DNA of 16,622 nucleotides, from contig DATDGC010000018.1 of NCBI GenBank assembly GCA_036522275.1, positions 1 through 16,622 of the forward strand, in the 5' to 3' direction. Positions within the stretch are counted from its first letter, which is position 1; every line of letters begins with the position of its first letter. Shown one piece after another: positions 6,486 through 14,766 of the stretch. The translations under genes and the position numbers were made by a program. The DNA is from JAHFRG01 sp036522275 (GTDB taxonomy: Bacteria > Pseudomonadota > Gammaproteobacteria > Burkholderiales > JAHFRG01). The notes beneath the pieces are model-generated. The model saw only the letters and a list, made by a program, of their open reading frames with translations. It ran no database searches and was not told the DNA's origin.

Positions 6486-6627
6486 GAAACCGAATGCGAA
6501 ACAAGAAGTTTGGCTTCAGGCAAGGCGCCGCGAAGTTTTGCGGCGGAGCATACACGATAGTATGTGAGTAAGCGAAACAAGCGGCAACGCAGCATCAAGG
6601 CAAAATTCGCTGTTTCGCAGAGGTTTC
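6486..6627. repeat. 142-bp palindromic dispersed repeat, copy 1 (cpoB-queE gap)
   Basis: The outer ends are GAAACC (6486) and GGTTTC (to 6627). Inward, GCGAAACA pairs with TGTTTCGC (6611-6618), GTTTTGC (6535) pairs with GCGAAAC (6572-6578), and the centre is CATAC-N6-GTATG (6549-6564). The whole element is symmetric about 6556.5. A diverged copy of the same length sits at 13266-13407. Its last base is the third base of the cpoB stop codon. Non-autonomous: no room for a transposase. Confidence 0.82.
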
Positions 6628-7682
6628 TACTTTACGGTGCCGAGCCGTTTCTTACCCTTTTCCGCGGCGTCGCTCACTGGATATTTGGCGATCAGCTCAT
6701 CGAGCGTTTTTCGTGCCGCCGCAGTGTTCCCCAACTCCTGCTGCGAGCTCGCTATATTCAGCATGGCGTCAGGCGCTTTCTGGCTATCCGGGTAGGCATC
6801 CAGCAGTTTCTGTTGGCTGACTATTGCATTCTTGAAATCGCGCATCGCGAAATAGGCATTGCCGATCCAATACTGCGCGCTGGGCGCAAGATTGCTTAAA
6901 GGATAAGTCTTGAGAAAATTCTGGAACGCGGCTACCGCCCCCGCATAATTTCCGGTCTTGAAAAGGTTGTAAGCGGTTTCATAGACGCGGTTTTCCGTCG
7001 CAGCATTGGTGGCGTCGGCCGGTTTGCCGGGTGCGGCGCCCGCTGCATCGGGCGCGAGCGCCTGCGTCGGTTGTTCCAGGCGGCGCAGCCGCGTGTCCAG
7101 GTCAACGTAAAAATCCTTCTGCCGCTTTTCCAGGGATTCGAGATTGTTGCCCTGGACTTCGATTTGCCCCCTGAGCTTGCTGACCTCGGCCTTCAGGGTT
7201 TCAATCTGGGTAAGGAGGTCGAGAAGACCCTGGTTTTTCAGGGTCTCCTCAAGCTTCATGATGCGCGCTTCTAAAGCGTGGTTCTGGGTTTGCAGCTCCA
7301 GAATCTGCTGCTGTTGCAAAGCGATTTTTTTGTGCGCCTCGTCATCGCTGAACAAGCCGGCAAAGCATGGCGTCGCGAAAACGAGAGCGAACAGGCAGGA
7401 ACCTCTGATTAAGTCTCGCGCGTAGTGCGTTGCCGGCGAGGGCGGCGCAGATGCTAGGCGCGAGGGCGTAGCGCTACTTGGTAGTAACGCAAGCCCAAGC
7501 AACACCGCAGATGGCCGCTCAGTCGCCGCAACCCGAAGGGACGGGGCAGTCCGTGCACATGGCTTTGTTGTTCGTCGCTTGTTTGGCCTCCACCAAACGG
7601 CGCTCCTCACGCCTCGCCCTGCACCCGGATTGCACACCGTCGCACACGTGTGTGACTTAATCAGAGGTTCCCACGCGCGCAA
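6627..7682 (-). CDS. cpoB: CpoB/YbgF, Tol-Pal-associated periplasmic TPR protein, signal peptide interrupted in frame
   Basis: CpoB coordinates peptidoglycan synthesis with outer-membrane constriction beside the Tol complex. Residues about 117-178 form the N-terminal coiled coil (trimerising in E. coli), a linker follows to about 225, and the rest is three TPR repeats (ENRVYETAYNLF onward). The start is TTG 7682, with AAGGAG in the last codons of pal and 5 nt after its stop. The open frame then crosses a 274-bp MITE-like element, giving about 92 foreign residues (4-95). Deleting the element and one copy of a 2-bp repeat rejoins the flanks to MRACLFALVFATPCFA, a good Sec signal peptide. The actual product therefore has its export signal buried after a long N-terminal extension. 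No alternative start before the signal remnant was found. Export is doubtful unless the inserted hydrophobic stretch (SAVLLGLALLPSS) serves instead. Confidence 0.9.
   Translation of the reverse strand: MRAWEPLIKSHTCATVCNPGAGRGVRSAVWWRPNKRRTTKPCARTAPSLRVAATERPSAVLLGLALLPSSATPSRLASAPPSPATHYARDLIRGSCLFALVFATPCFAGLFSDDEAHKKIALQQQQILELQTQNHALEARIMKLEETLKNQGLLDLLTQIETLKAEVSKLRGQIEVQGNNLESLEKRQKDFYVDLDTRLRRLEQPTQALAPDAAGAAPGKPADATNAATENRVYETAYNLFKTGNYAGAVAAFQNFLKTYPLSNLAPSAQYWIGNAYFAMRDFKNAIVSQQKLLDAYPDSQKAPDAMLNIASSQQELGNTAAARKTLDELIAKYPVSDAAEKGKKRLGTVK
7398..7671. mobile_element. 274-bp MITE-like element in the cpoB signal peptide
   Basis: Perfect 18-bp terminal inverted repeats GGAACCTCTGATTAAGTC (7398-7415) and its complement (7654-7671) bound the element. 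The plus-strand flanks are CA on both sides (7396-7397 and 7672-7673), consistent with a 2-bp target duplication; 274+2=276 is divisible by three. The inside is GC-rich and keeps an open frame in the cpoB direction. It is too short for a transposase, so mobilisation in trans is inferred. The ends share the core CCTCTG with the 142-bp repeats. Confidence 0.85.
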
Positions 7683-7687
7683 ACGGG

Positions 7688-8212
7688 TTACTCTCCTTGA
7701 TAGACTATGTCGCCGCGACGGTTCTGCGACCAGCAGGACTCGTTATGTTCCGTGCACCTGGGTTTTTCTTTGCCGAAGCTCACGGTTTCGATCTGGCTCT
7801 TTGAGGCGCCCAGCAACGTCATCGCATTTTTTTCGGCATCGGCGCGGTGCTGGCCGAGCGCCAGATTGTACTCACGGCTGCCTCGTTCGTCGCAATTGCC
7901 CTGGATGGTCATCCGCGCGGAGCGGTTACCAGCCAGATAGTGCGCATGCGCTTGCACCAGTGGCCGGTACTCGTCTTTGATGATGGACTTATCAAAGTCA
8001 TAATAAATGCTTCGCTGCGAGAGAATGTTTTTGGGATCATGAAGCGGATCCATTGCAACAGACTGCTGCTGCGCCGGCGCGGTGCTGGGCTGGGGCTGCG
8101 ACTGGGTCGGAGTGCTTTCTTCAATCGTAGCTTTCGATTCTTGTTTCGCTTCTTTGCTGGCACAAGCGGCAAGCAAGCCCGCCAACAATATACTTAACAT
8201 AATTTTTTTCAT
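7688..8212 (-). CDS. pal: Peptidoglycan-associated lipoprotein Pal
   Basis: Pal anchors the outer membrane to peptidoglycan and is loaded at division sites by the Tol motor. The N-terminus is a lipoprotein signal with lipobox LAAC (Cys17). A Gln/Pro/Ser-rich tether covers residues 20-52, and the OmpA-like domain follows with IYYDFDKS, IQGNCDERGSREYNLALG and the closing RRGDIVY. The Asp and Arg that bind diaminopimelate in the family are present. Length (174) is normal. The ATG at 8212 has AAAGGAG upstream, overlapping the end of tolB. An out-of-frame ATG five bases upstream opens only two codons. Its own last codons provide the Shine-Dalgarno for cpoB. Confidence 0.97.
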   Translation of the reverse strand: MKKIMLSILLAGLLAACASKEAKQESKATIEESTPTQSQPQPSTAPAQQQSVAMDPLHDPKNILSQRSIYYDFDKSIIKDEYRPLVQAHAHYLAGNRSARMTIQGNCDERGSREYNLALGQHRADAEKNAMTLLGASKSQIETVSFGKEKPRCTEHNESCWSQNRRGDIVYQGE

Positions 8213-8225
8213 TTCATGTCTCCTT

Positions 8226-9578
8226 TCATTGATTTAAAATGGGAAGTTGCTGTTGAGCTTTCAAAAAAGGGCCCCATGTAGGTTCGCGTATGTCGCCCGA
8301 CTGCACGGTAAGCCGTTGTTTCACTTTACCATCACTTGAAACCGCTGCCAATATGCCGCGATTATTCTCTATTGTCGCATAAAGGATGATTTTGCCGTTC
8401 GGCGCAAAAGTTGGTGACTCATCAAGCAACGAATTAGTCAGCACCTGCACCTGCCGCGTCGCCACATCCTCCACCGCAACATTGAAGCCCCCGCCAACGC
8501 CGCGCTGGATGAAGGCAAAACTCTTTCCATCCGGGCTGAAGCGCGGGGACACGTTGTAAGTGCCTTCGAAAGTGAGACGCTCCGACTCTCCGCCGCTCGC
8601 CGGCATGCGGTAGATCTGCGGCGTTCCGCCGCGGTCCGATGTGAATATGATCCATTTGCCGTCGCTGGAAAAATTGGGTTCGGTATCAATCGCACCGCTA
8701 TAAGTGATGCGCTGCAAGTTGCTGCCGTCGGGGTTCACCAGATAGATTTGCGAGATGCCGTCCTTGCTGAGCACGACGGCAAGACGCTTGCCGTCCGGAG
8801 CCCATACCGGCGCGCTGTTGCTGCCGGGGAAACTTGCGAGCAATGTACGTTGTCCAGTTAACAGCGACTGCAGGTAAATTACCGCCCTTTTGCGTTCGAA
8901 CGACACATAAGCGAGCTTGGTGCCATCAGGCGACCAGGAGGGCGAAATGATGGACTCGTTTGAAGTGACTACGGTCTGCGAACCGTAGCCATCGGCATCG
9001 GCGATTTGCAGCTCGTATTTACTGCCCTGTTTCACCACGTAGCAGATCTTGGTGCTGAATACGCCTGGATATCCGGTGAGCTTTTCATACACCACGTCAG
9101 CAATTTTGTGCGCCGTTAGCCGCAATTGCGCAGGGACGATGTTGTAGCTGAATCCCGCGAGCTGCGCCTGCTTGACCACGTCCATGAGGCGGAAGCGCAC
9201 TTCCAGTCTGCCGTCTGCCAGCGGCCTGACCGTACCGATGACCAGCGCGTCCGCGTTGCGCGCCTTCCAGTCGGCATAGCGGATTTCGCTGGGTTCCACC
9301 GGCAGCGGGTTAATGCCTCCGGTGTCCACCAGCTTGAACAGCCCGCTGCGGGCTAGATCCGCTCCCACCACCTGCGTGATGCTTTGCGGCAGCCCTTGTT
9401 CCGCGGCAAAAGGAACCACCGCAATCGGGATTTGCGTGGCACCGCCGCCAATGATTTCTATGGTAAGCGCGGCCTGAAGCGGGCCCGCATAAAGGAATAA
9501 CAGCAGGAAAATTATCTTTGTCAAAGCGCCGCGCCATGCGGCACTCGCGCGAATGCGCTTTATAGTTTCAAAGGTCAT
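8226..9578 (-). CDS. tolB: Tol-Pal system protein TolB
   Basis: Periplasmic TolB links TolA to Pal and is essential to outer-membrane invagination at division. The first 36 residues form a signal peptide (basic start, LLLFLYAG core, LQAA cleavage site), directly followed by LTIEIIGGGATQIPIAVVPF, the TolA-binding N-terminal region. Residues about 40-165 are the alpha/beta domain, and the rest is a six-bladed beta-propeller with repeated SPSWSPDGTKLAY-type blades. Length (450) is slightly above the usual 430 because of a long signal n-region; a later start is possible but none is better supported. The gap after tolA is 16 nt and before pal 13 nt. Confidence 0.97.
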   Translation of the reverse strand: MTFETIKRIRASAAWRGALTKIIFLLLFLYAGPLQAALTIEIIGGGATQIPIAVVPFAAEQGLPQSITQVVGADLARSGLFKLVDTGGINPLPVEPSEIRYADWKARNADALVIGTVRPLADGRLEVRFRLMDVVKQAQLAGFSYNIVPAQLRLTAHKIADVVYEKLTGYPGVFSTKICYVVKQGSKYELQIADADGYGSQTVVTSNESIISPSWSPDGTKLAYVSFERKRAVIYLQSLLTGQRTLLASFPGSNSAPVWAPDGKRLAVVLSKDGISQIYLVNPDGSNLQRITYSGAIDTEPNFSSDGKWIIFTSDRGGTPQIYRMPASGGESERLTFEGTYNVSPRFSPDGKSFAFIQRGVGGGFNVAVEDVATRQVQVLTNSLLDESPTFAPNGKIILYATIENNRGILAAVSSDGKVKQRLTVQSGDIREPTWGPFLKAQQQLPILNQ

Positions 9579-9594
9579 CGCTTGCTATTATAAC

Positions 9595-10413
9595 TTAATC
9601 GTTCGGGCGGAACTGCAAATCCAGCTCGCGGAATCTTGGAAACAGCGCTGGATCGGGCGGAAGCGGCAACGGCTGCGCCTTGCTAATGGCGCGCTCAATC
9701 GAGCCGTCATAAGCGGGAACACCGCTGCTTTTCACCAATGTGGCGCTTAATACATCACCACCCGGCAGCAGCACCACCTTGTATACCGCTTGAGGGTTGC
9801 CCTGGATATCCAGAGGCACCACGACGTAGCGCTGTATTTTTGCCTGGATTTGATCTATGTAATCTTTTATAAGACGATTTTGCGCTGCCGCCTGCGTCGC
9901 AGCTTGCTCCGTCTGCATCGTTTTGAGCGCAGCCTCCCGATTCTGCTTCGTTTGCCGCGCTTCTTCTTCCTTTGTCAACTGCTCTTTAATCAGGCGCTGC
10001 TGCTCTTCCGCCGCCTTGCGATTGGCCAAGGCGAGCTTTTGCTGCTCCTCGCGCTTGCGCTTTTCCTTTTCAGCTTTTTCTTTTTCAGCTCTTGCTTTTT
10101 CCGCTTTTTCTTTCAGCAGAATATCGGGCTTGACCGGCTCTGGCTTGGCTTCGGGTTTGGGTTCAGGTTTCGGTTCGGGTTTGGCTTCAGGCTCGGGAGG
10201 CGGCGGCGCTTTAACTTCAGGAGCGGGTTTGGGCGGCTCAACGGGCTGTGGAGGCGGCGGCAGATCGCTCCATAAATCCACGGCTGTGACTTGCGGATGC
10301 CTGCTTTGCCAGCTGATGCCGAATACCAGCAAAATGAAAAACAGGACATGCATGAGCACCGCCATCAGGGCGGCGGCGCCCCGCCCCGGCTCGCGTTCAT
10401 CTGTGCGCTTCAT
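9595..10413 (-). CDS. tolA: TolA, membrane-spanning periplasmic bridge protein
   Basis: TolA spans from the inner membrane, where it contacts TolQR, to TolB/Pal. Residues 13-34 form the single transmembrane helix after a basic cytoplasmic start. Residues 50-96 are Pro-rich, with a KPEP-type repeat that is also visible as a DNA repeat at about 10,140-10,200. Residues 98-185 are a charged helical rod of Lys/Glu/Ala/Gln. Residues about 186-272 are domain III (YVVVPLDIQGNPQAVYKVVLLPGGDVLSA opening, then SSGVPAYDGSIERAI and PLPLPPD). At 272 residues it is shorter than the 421-residue E. coli protein, because the rod is short, as is common in betaproteobacteria. Its ATG overlaps the tolR stop by one base (TGATG), implying coupled translation. 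Confidence 0.95.
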   Translation of the reverse strand: MKRTDEREPGRGAAALMAVLMHVLFFILLVFGISWQSRHPQVTAVDLWSDLPPPPQPVEPPKPAPEVKAPPPPEPEAKPEPKPEPKPEAKPEPVKPDILLKEKAEKARAEKEKAEKEKRKREEQQKLALANRKAAEEQQRLIKEQLTKEEEARQTKQNREAALKTMQTEQAATQAAAQNRLIKDYIDQIQAKIQRYVVVPLDIQGNPQAVYKVVLLPGGDVLSATLVKSSGVPAYDGSIERAISKAQPLPLPPDPALFPRFRELDLQFRPND

Positions 10414-10835
10414 CAGCCGGCCCTAGGCTTCACCAGCAACCCGATTTTTTTCACCTGGTTTTGCTGCAGCACATCCATCACTTTCAAAACTTCTTCGTAG
10501 CGCACGTTTTTGTCCGCCGCTATCACTACCGCTTGGTCTGGATTTTTACTCTGCTTCGCCTTGATTGCCTGAATCAATTCTTCCTGGGACACCACCCGCT
10601 CCGACGGCGAAGTCGAGCGGTCGCGCAGCAGCAGGGTTTTGTTGGCCTTAATGCCGACTTCCAGCGGCGCCACCGGCGGGGCCAACGCTTTGCCGATTTG
10701 CGGCAGGTCGATTTGCCCCGCATTGATGAGCGGCGCGGTGATCATGAAGATAACCAGCAGCACCAGCATCACGTCTATATAAGGCACGACGTTGATCTGG
10801 TTCATCAGGCGGCGCGGGCGGCGGCGTTCAATCAT
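10413..10835 (-). CDS. tolR: TolR, proton-motor subunit of the Tol system
   Basis: TolR is the ExbD/MotB-like partner of TolQ. The single transmembrane helix (residues 18-40) holds the essential proton-carrying aspartate in VPYIDVMLVLLVIFM (Asp21). The periplasmic domain of about 100 residues has the ExbD/TolR pattern, ending VLQQNQVKKIGLLVKP. The start codon overlaps the tolQ stop in ATGA (10832-10835), and the stop overlaps the tolA ATG, so the three genes are translationally coupled. Length (140) is typical. Confidence 0.97.
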   Translation of the reverse strand: MIERRRPRRLMNQINVVPYIDVMLVLLVIFMITAPLINAGQIDLPQIGKALAPPVAPLEVGIKANKTLLLRDRSTSPSERVVSQEELIQAIKAKQSKNPDQAVVIAADKNVRYEEVLKVMDVLQQNQVKKIGLLVKPRAG

Positions 10836-11518
10836 GCGTGCGTCTGCCTTTGCAGGATATTCGACAATTCTTCCATGAAGCTTTCAAAGCGGATGGCGAG
10901 GCGGTCAATGTCGCGCGCGTAGCGGTTGTACGCCACCACCGCGGGAATCGCCGCAAACAACCCCATGGCGGTGGCCACAAGCGCTTCTGCAATTCCGGGT
11001 GCGACATGCGCAAGCGTGGCCTGCGCCACATTGGAAAGACCGCGGAAAGCGTTCATGATTCCCCACACGGTGCCGAACAGCCCGACATAAGGGCTTACCG
11101 ACCCCGTTGTGGCGAGAAACGATAAGTGGGTTTCGAGGAGATCTAGTTCCCTCTGGTAGGTGGCGCGCATCGCCCGCCGCGTGCCGTCCATCACCACGCT
11201 GATATCCATTCCGGGCTGGCGCTTGAGCTTGGAAAATTCGCGGAAACCCGCTTCAAAGATTTTTTCCAGGCTGCCTGCTCTGCGTCTGGCGCCCGCCGCG
11301 CTTTGGAAAAGAGAGTTCAAATCCTTGCCGCTCCAAAAATCGCGCTCGAATTCTTCTGCCTGCCTGGTGGCGCGGCCGATGACGAACATCTTGCGGAAGA
11401 TGTACCACCATGACATCAGCGACACCAGCAGCAGCAGGGCCATTACCAGCTGCACCAGCAGGCTGGCGTTAGCCACCATGCCGAATAAAGACAAATCCTG
11501 AGAGACGTTTATATTCAC
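10832..11518 (-). CDS. tolQ: TolQ, proton-channel subunit of the Tol system
   Basis: TolQ forms the pentameric channel around TolR and uses proton motive force to energise TolA. It has three transmembrane helices, near residues 15-37, 132-155 and 168-192, with the family signatures SPYVGLFGTVWGIMNAF and APGIAEALVATAMGLFAAIPAVVAYN. Length (228) is typical. The start is GTG 11518, overlapping the stop of the short upstream ORF by four bases (GTGA), a sign of translational coupling inherited from the missing ybgC. The gene usually directly upstream, ybgC, is absent. Confidence 0.97.
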   Translation of the reverse strand: MNINVSQDLSLFGMVANASLLVQLVMALLLLVSLMSWWYIFRKMFVIGRATRQAEEFERDFWSGKDLNSLFQSAAGARRRAGSLEKIFEAGFREFSKLKRQPGMDISVVMDGTRRAMRATYQRELDLLETHLSFLATTGSVSPYVGLFGTVWGIMNAFRGLSNVAQATLAHVAPGIAEALVATAMGLFAAIPAVVAYNRYARDIDRLAIRFESFMEELSNILQRQTHA

Positions 11519-11628
11519 GGTTTTTTCCCGAGTTTTTCGATGATGACATCGGGAAGGGGCATAAAGACCCTCACCCCATCCCTCTCGCGCAGGGACTTAC
11601 ATTCATCGCATTTTAGACCGCAATACAT
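11515..11628 (-). pseudogene. 37-codon ORF in the usual ybgC position, possible ybgC 3' remnant
   Basis: Only 135 nt separate the ruvB stop from the tolQ start, where betaproteobacteria normally carry ybgC (about 400 nt, acyl-CoA thioesterase). The ORF from ATG 11628 encodes 37 residues. The last 15 or so (VFMPLPDVIIEKLGK) resemble the Pro-Leu-Pro-then-helix end I associate with YbgC; the match rests on recall, not an alignment. The middle (CTCACCCCATCCCTCTCGCG on the plus strand) looks like a common intergenic repeat fragment. The Cys-rich start (YCGLKCDEC) is unexplained. Its TGA overlaps the tolQ GTG. It could still serve as a coupling leader peptide. Confidence 0.35.
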
Positions 11629-11653
11629 CACGCGGGTATTGCCGATATGGGTT

Positions 11654-12687
<1,034 letters not shown>

Positions 12688-12691
<4 letters not shown>

Positions 12692-13263
12692 GCTTTAGAG
12701 AGCAGCTTCAAGGCCTGGCGTATGCCATCGGCAACCGGCAGCCCATCGGACAATTGCCCGATTGCCCAGTTCGCTTCGCGCTCATTATAGCCCAAAGCCA
12801 GGAGCGCATTGAGGACATCCTGGCTCCTGGACATGGCGGGAGCGGCGTCGGGACTTAAAGTCATTTCCATCTTGCCGCGCAATTCCAGGAGCAGACGCTC
12901 CGCTGTCTTTTTGCCGATGCCTGGAATTTTGGTGAGCCGGCCGCTGTCCTGATTCGTCACTGCTTGTGCCAGATCAGCGACGCTCAAACCGGAGAGCAAG
13001 GATAACGCGATGCGGGCGCCGACGCCGCTGATTTTCAGCAACTGCCTGAACGCTCCGCGCTCCTGCTCGGTGGCGAAACCGAACAGCAGATGCGCGTCTT
13101 CACGCACCACAAGATGGGTATGCAACGTTACCTGGCTGCCGATCACAGGCAATTGATAGAACGTGCTCATCGGCACATCTAATTCATATCCCACGCCTTG
13201 CACATCAACCAGCACTGACGGCGGGCGTTTTTCGATGAGCTTGCCAGTGATGCGTCCGATCAT
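12688..13263 (-). CDS. ruvA: Holliday junction DNA-binding protein RuvA
   Basis: RuvA binds the four-way junction as a tetramer and loads RuvB. Residues 1-62 form the OB-fold (MIGRITGKLIEKRPP start). The two helix-hairpin-helix motifs are ISGVGARIALSLLSG and IPGIGKKTAERLLLELR. The C-terminal RuvB-binding domain (about 145-191) includes ALLALGYNEREA. Length is 191. The start codon lies two bases from the 142-bp palindrome, so the ribosome site of ruvA falls in the repeat: its minus-strand leader reads AGAGGCCTCAAATG. No strong Shine-Dalgarno is apparent, and translation could be affected by the hairpin. Confidence 0.97.
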
Positions 13264-13265
13264 TT

Positions 13266-13407
13266 GAGGCCTCTAAAAAACAAGTATTTTGTGTCAAGAC
13301 AAGGCGCGAGGTTTTTTGCAAGCGCAGCATACAAAGTAGTATGTAAGCAAGGCAAAAAACCGAGCAACACAGTATTGGCGCAAAAGACGCCTTTTTGCAG
13401 AGGCCTC
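13266..13407. repeat. 142-bp palindromic dispersed repeat, copy 2 (ruvC-ruvA gap)
   Basis: The ends are GAGGCCTCT (13266) and AGAGGCCTC (to 13407). Inside, GGTTTTTTGC (13310-13319) pairs with GCAAAAAACC (13352-13361), and the centre is CATAC-N6-GTATG (13328-13343). It is homologous to 6486-6627 over its whole length but differs in paired positions. The TGA of ruvC (13408-13406) is formed by the element's right border, and the ruvA ATG begins two bases outside the left border. RNA from it would fold as one long hairpin inside the ruv operon. Confidence 0.85.
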
Positions 13408-13924
13408 ACACCAACCTTCCTCTTTTCATGCGTAACCCCGATATCGCCAGCCTGCCCAGGCCCGCATGCGCATGACAGATGGCGCAGGCCAGGGCGTCGG
13501 CTGCATCGGGACTGGGATTTCCCGGCAGGCGTAGAAGCCTGCGCACCATTTCCTGCACCTGTTCTTTTTTGGCGTGGCCTTTGCCGACCACCGCTTGCTT
13601 CACCTGCAACGCCGTATATTCCAACATCGGCAAGTCACAGCCCACCACCGCACAGATCGCCGCACCGCGCGCTTCGCCCAAAAGCAGCGTGGATTGCGGA
13701 TTAACATTGACGAACACTTTTTCCACCGCCACCTGCTGCGGCTGATATTGGGCTATCACTTCACTCACGCCATCCAGTATGATTTTGAGGCGCAGCGCCA
13801 GTTCGCCTCCCGATGTTTTGATGCAGCCGCTGGCGACGTAATTGAGCTTTTCTCCGGATTTATCCAGTATGCCAAATCCGGTGACTCTTAATCCCGGATC
13901 AATGCCAAGGATTCTGATCGCCAT
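13406..13924 (-). CDS. ruvC: Holliday junction resolvase RuvC
   Basis: RuvC cuts Holliday junctions symmetrically in the RuvABC complex. The acidic catalytic set is complete: Asp9 in GIDPGL, Glu68 in VAVEKVF, and Asp140 and Asp143 in PSPDAADALA. The segment VNVNPQSTLLLGEARG is a family signature. Length (172) is normal. The stop codon overlaps the outer end of the palindromic repeat, so the element inserted or expanded exactly at the gene's end and the last residues could be slightly altered. It follows yebC by 45 nt and lies 142 bp upstream of ruvA. Confidence 0.97.
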   Translation of the reverse strand: MAIRILGIDPGLRVTGFGILDKSGEKLNYVASGCIKTSGGELALRLKIILDGVSEVIAQYQPQQVAVEKVFVNVNPQSTLLLGEARGAAICAVVGCDLPMLEYTALQVKQAVVGKGHAKKEQVQEMVRRLLRLPGNPSPDAADALACAICHAHAGLGRLAISGLRMKRGRLV

Positions 13925-13969
13925 TTGTGAATTTTTTACGCCATAACCTAATTTAGTGTTGTGTCCCGC

Positions 13970-14692
13970 TCAATCCATCACTGCGTTGGTATAAACCTCC
14001 TGCACGTCATCGAGAACCTCGAGCGCATCAAGGAGTTTCTGCATGCGTACTGCGTCGTCCCCTTTAAGTGGATTGTCATTAAGCGGCTTCAGGGTCACCT
14101 CCGCCAGTTCCGGCTTGAAGCCGGCTTTTTGCAGCGCTTCCTTGACTGCGACAAATTCATGCGGCGAGCTGATTACTTCGATGCTGCCGTCATCATTGGT
14201 AATCACGTCCTCCGCGCCGGCATCCAGCGCGGCTTCCATCAGCTTGTCTTCATTGGTGCCCGGTGCGAAAACCAGCTGCCCGCAATGCTTGAACAAATAC
14301 GCCACCGAGCCGTCGGTTCCCAGATTGCCGCCGTTCTTGGTGAAGGCGTGGCGCACGTCCGCCACGGTGCGCACCCGGTTGTCAGTCATGCAATCCACGA
14401 TGACCGCAGCGCCTCCCGCACCATAGCCTTCGTAACGCACCTCTTCGTAATGCACGCCCTCCAGATCGCCGGTGCCGCGTTTGGCGGCGCGCTCGACGTT
14501 GTCCTTGGGCATATTATTCTCGCTGGCTTTGTCAATCGCCAGGCGCAGCCGCGGATTCATCGCCGGATCCCCGCCGCCGAGCCGCGCTGCCACCGTGATT
14601 TCTTTTATCAGTCGTGTGAATATCTTGCCGCGCTTGGCGTCTGCCGCAGCTTTTTTATGCTTGATGTTCGCCCATTTGCTGTGGCCCGACAT
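13970..14692 (-). CDS. yebC: YebC/PmpR-family (TACO1) protein
   Basis: This 240-residue protein has the canonical start SGHSKWANIKHKKAAADAKRGK and the YebC signatures GYGPGG-like (here GYGAGGAAVIVDC) and TDNRVRTVADVRHAFTKNGGNLG. The family was first described as transcription regulators; later work links YebC and mitochondrial TACO1 to ribosomes and translation of difficult stretches such as polyproline. TolA, encoded downstream, has such stretches. The yebC-ruvCAB order is widespread. The ATG is preceded by GGGGA with good spacing. It is the first gene of the long minus-strand run. Confidence 0.97.
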   Translation of the reverse strand: MSGHSKWANIKHKKAAADAKRGKIFTRLIKEITVAARLGGGDPAMNPRLRLAIDKASENNMPKDNVERAAKRGTGDLEGVHYEEVRYEGYGAGGAAVIVDCMTDNRVRTVADVRHAFTKNGGNLGTDGSVAYLFKHCGQLVFAPGTNEDKLMEAALDAGAEDVITNDDGSIEVISSPHEFVAVKEALQKAGFKPELAEVTLKPLNDNPLKGDDAVRMQKLLDALEVLDDVQEVYTNAVMD

Positions 14693-14718
14693 GACGTCCC
14701 CGATTCCGGCATTCTCCT

Positions 14719-14746
14719 TTTAAACCTCGTAATGGTAACATTGCAA
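14719..14746 (-). promoter_or_regulatory. Possible promoter of yebC-ruvC
   Basis: On the minus strand TTGCAA (14746-14741) and TTTAAA (14724-14719) are 16 nt apart, each a 4 of 6 match to sigma-70 boxes. The 74-nt gap between divergent yebC and corA must hold promoters for both. The evidence is moderate at best. Confidence 0.33.
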
Positions 14747-14766
14747 CCAGCCTTTTAAAAATCGCA

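Noticed and set aside
6486..6627. Simple rho-independent terminator after cpoB
   Set aside because: The symmetry spans 142 bp, lacks a terminal U-run and recurs inside the ruv operon, which fits a dispersed repeat better; a partial terminator effect is not excluded.
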